From Methylococcaceae bacterium (GTDB lineage Bacteria > Pseudomonadota > Gammaproteobacteria > Methylococcales > Methylomonadaceae), in assembly GCA_003155565.1 (NCBI GenBank), contig PMDM01000131.1:3216-11436 (forward strand): DNA of 8,221 nt, given 5' to 3'. How positions within the stretch are numbered: position 1 is the stretch's first letter; every line of letters starts with the position of its first letter. Under the pieces are notes generated by a model. The model ran no database searches and was not told the origin of the DNA. It worked only from the letters and a program-made list of their open reading frames with translations. This document shows positions 6,603-8,221 of this stretch, in pieces. Both the position numbers and the translations under genes were made by a program.

Positions 6603-7769
6603 TCAAATCCGGTTAATAAATCGTTCTAAACGTTGCATAGCAACGGCCATGCGTTCGATGGTGGTCGTATAGGCAAAGCGCAGGTGTTGATGTGCTTGAT
6701 AGCTGCCAAAATCTAAGCCCGGCGTTATCGCAACGCCTTCTACTTCTAACAGGTCGAGGGCGAATTGATAGCTGTCATCGGTAAATTTGGCGCAATTCGC
6801 ATAAATATAAAAAGCGCCATCTGGTTTGACGGGAATTTCAAATCCTAACTTTACCAATGCGCCATAAAGATAGTCCCTTCTGTCGAAAAATTCAGCCCGC
6901 CTTGCTTCCAGTTCTTCAAGGGTTTCATCATCAAAAGCTGCCAGTGCTGCATGCTGGGAAAGGGTAGGGGTGGCAATAAAAATATTTTGCGCCAGCTTTT
7001 CAGTGGCTTCCACGAATTCATCGGGTACGATCAACCAGCCGATCCGCCACCCGGTCATGCCAAAATATTTGGAAAAACTGTTGATGACAAAGGTGTTGCT
7101 GGTGTATTCCAGCGCGGTTGGCGCATGTTTGCCGTAAACTAGGCCATGATATATCTCATCCGAGTAAAAACAGCCGCCCCGATCATTAACTGTTTGAATA
7201 CATTGCTTGAATACGTCTGGCTCGATAAGCGTACCCGTAGGGTTTGACGGCGAGGCAATCAGCACGCCTTTTGTCGTTTGATTCCAATGCTGCTTGATGA
7301 GTTCTGCGGTGAGCTGATAGCCAGTTGTCGCATCAACTGGCAGGGTTGTGGCTTTGCCTTCAAACAAGCTGACAAAATTACTGTTACACGGATAACAAGG
7401 GTCAGCCATCAAGATTTCATCGCCTGGGTTCAGGCTTACACCAAGCGCCAACAAAAACGCCCCAGAAGCGCCAGGTGTTACGAATATGCGTTCCTTATCT
7501 GTTTTTACCGCATAGCGGGTTTGATAAAAATCCGCGATTTTTTCGCGTAATTCCGGCAATCCGGCCGCAGGTGTATATTTGATGTCTCCCGTTTGGAGTT
7601 GTTTGATACCCGCATCGACAATGGTTTTGGGTGTGGCAAAATCGGGTTCGCCGATTTCCATGTGGATAATGTCGCGTCCCTGTGTTTCCAATTGCTTCGC
7701 ACGTCGTAGTAATTCCATGACGTAGAAGGGTGTAATATCCGCTGTTCGTTTTGCTAATCGACTCGTCAT
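6603..7769 (-). CDS. PLP-dependent class I/II aminotransferase (aspartate/alanine aminotransferase-like)
   Basis: Predicted cytoplasmic fold-type I aminotransferase of 388 residues, a normal length for the COG0436 group. N-terminal HMEIGEPDFATP (about 36-47) and KYTPAAGLPELR (64-75) bind substrate and close the active site. SPSNPTGT (173-180) supplies the ring-contacting Asn N176. D204 and Y207 in SDEIYHGL hold the PLP ring. K234 in SFSKYFGMTGWRIGW forms the Schiff base, and R364 in HLRFAY should bind the substrate carboxylate. All catalytic residues are present. The amino acid preference cannot be set; aspartate, alanine or aromatic substrates are all possible in this family. The start codon lacks a clear Shine-Dalgarno and is preceded by an A-rich stretch (T8 on the plus strand at 7779-7786). 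It is followed 10 nt later by the rhodanese gene and is divergent from dksA. Confidence 0.93.
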   Translation of the reverse strand: MTSRLAKRTADITPFYVMELLRRAKQLETQGRDIIHMEIGEPDFATPKTIVDAGIKQLQTGDIKYTPAAGLPELREKIADFYQTRYAVKTDKERIFVTPGASGAFLLALGVSLNPGDEILMADPCYPCNSNFVSLFEGKATTLPVDATTGYQLTAELIKQHWNQTTKGVLIASPSNPTGTLIEPDVFKQCIQTVNDRGGCFYSDEIYHGLVYGKHAPTALEYTSNTFVINSFSKYFGMTGWRIGWLIVPDEFVEATEKLAQNIFIATPTLSQHAALAAFDDETLEELEARRAEFFDRRDYLYGALVKLGFEIPVKPDGAFYIYANCAKFTDDSYQFALDLLEVEGVAITPGLDFGSYQAHQHLRFAYTTTIERMAVAMQRLERFINRI

Positions 7770-7812
7770 AAGGTCAGGTTTTTTTTAATTGTCAAAATCA
7801 TATCAATAATCC

Positions 7813-7841
7813 TTGCTAACTGCTTACTATTCTGCTAAAAA
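7813..7841 (+). promoter_or_regulatory. Tentative sigma-70 promoter for dksA
   Basis: TTGCTA at 7813-7818 and TAAAAA at 7836-7841 are separated by 17 nt, each with four of six consensus bases. They lie about 40 nt before the dksA start, in the divergent gap with the aminotransferase gene. The match is modest and other placements are possible, for example TTGTCA at 7789-7794 as a -35 without a good partner. Confidence 0.27.
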
Positions 7842-7880
7842 TGCGCGGTTTATTTATTTTGCTATTTGAGGAGTTCGTGG

Positions 7881-8221
7881 ATGACCGATAGTCCCAAAGC
7901 GGGTATGTCACCTTTCAGTTTTAAGCCTTATGTTGAGCAGAAAGGCGAAGAATACATGGATGAGGCTCAATTAAAGCATTTTGAGACCATCTTGAATAAT
8001 TGGAAAGTTGAATTGATGAAGGAGGTTGATCGTACCGTTCATCACATGCAGGATGATGCTGCCAACTTCCCTGATCCGAATGACCGTGCCACGCAGGAAT
8101 CAGAGTTTAGCCTGGAATTAAGGGCGCGTGACCGTGAGCGCAAGTTGATCAAAAAAATTGATGAATCCCTAAAAGAGATTGAATCCGGTAGTTATGGTTT
8201 TTGTGAATCTTGCGGCATCGA
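7881..8221 (+). CDS. dksA: RNA polymerase-binding transcription factor DksA, 3' end cut off
   Basis: Cofactor of ppGpp that enters the secondary channel of RNA polymerase and adjusts transcription of rRNA and amino-acid genes. The first 113 codons are present; E. coli DksA has 151. Segments PYVEQKGEEYMDEAQL, the coiled-coil pair with DRTVHHMQDDAANFPDP and EFSLELRARDRERKLIKKI, and the start of the zinc finger GFCESCGI follow E. coli DksA closely. The coiled-coil tip carries D65 and D68 (E. coli D71 and D74) with A70, the residues needed for activity. C108 and C111 are the first two zinc ligands, so this is the four-Cys class as far as visible. The ATG is preceded by GAGGAG with a 7-nt spacer, a strong ribosome site. 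The window ends inside the zinc finger, so the stop and last two Cys are not seen. Confidence 0.96.
   Translation, partial: MTDSPKAGMSPFSFKPYVEQKGEEYMDEAQLKHFETILNNWKVELMKEVDRTVHHMQDDAANFPDPNDRATQESEFSLELRARDRERKLIKKIDESLKEIESGSYGFCESCGI

Noticed and set aside
6355..6672. Plus-strand open frame of 105 codons opposite the rhodanese and the end of the aminotransferase gene.
   Set aside because: It spans two well-supported genes on the other strand and has no recognisable motif.
7779..7786. T8 run as a terminator tail before dksA.
   Set aside because: No GC-rich hairpin precedes it on the plus strand, and it lies in the divergent leader of the aminotransferase gene.

Overview
The window reads as ordinary chromosome of a gammaproteobacterium. 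It carries an RpoS-type sigma factor directly downstream of an NlpD-like lipoprotein, a DksA with the full gammaproteobacterial motif set, and the molybdenum cofactor pair mobB-moeA. GC content is moderate and coding density is high. A methanotroph-like lineage (Methylococcales) is a plausible guess, from gene content and a dispersed palindromic repeat, but nothing in the window proves it.

Layout from left to right. (1) 1-138: a short edge segment with no gene I can call, holding a possible promoter. (2) 139-1591 (+): a GNAT acetyltransferase overlapping by 11 nt a nitrilase-superfamily (carbon-nitrogen) hydrolase. The pair looks like a split version of the fused GNAT/CN-hydrolase protein known from other bacteria. 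(3) 1592-1681: a convergent gap with an inverted repeat and a copy of a 26-nt dispersed repeat that carries a tandem 14-nt duplication. (4) 1682-4258 (-): a three-gene block, transcribed as a membrane J-domain protein (Tim14/Pam18-like), then nlpD, then rpoS. (5) 4259-4483: a divergent gap largely filled by a 122-bp nested palindromic element that contains the second, inverted copy of the 26-nt repeat. (6) 4484-6264 (+): mobB-moeA, overlapping by ATGA. (7) 6269-7769 (-): a class I aminotransferase followed by a single-domain rhodanese, convergent with moeA across only 4 nt. (8) 7770-7880: a divergent gap with a tentative promoter. (9) 7881 to the right edge (+): dksA, cut off inside its zinc finger.

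Functionally, the window has two stress-response transcription regulators (RpoS and the ppGpp cofactor DksA), a cell-separation activator (NlpD), the last steps of molybdenum cofactor assembly (MobB, MoeA), sulfur and amino-group transfer enzymes, and an acyltransferase/amidohydrolase pair of unknown substrate. I see no phage, insertion sequence, CRISPR array, tRNA or rRNA. No novel multi-gene system is evident. The points most worth a second look are the NlpD without a recognisable LysM domain, the Tim14-like J-protein heading the nlpD-rpoS block, the split GNAT/hydrolase pair, and the paired palindromic repeats that bracket the rpoS block.
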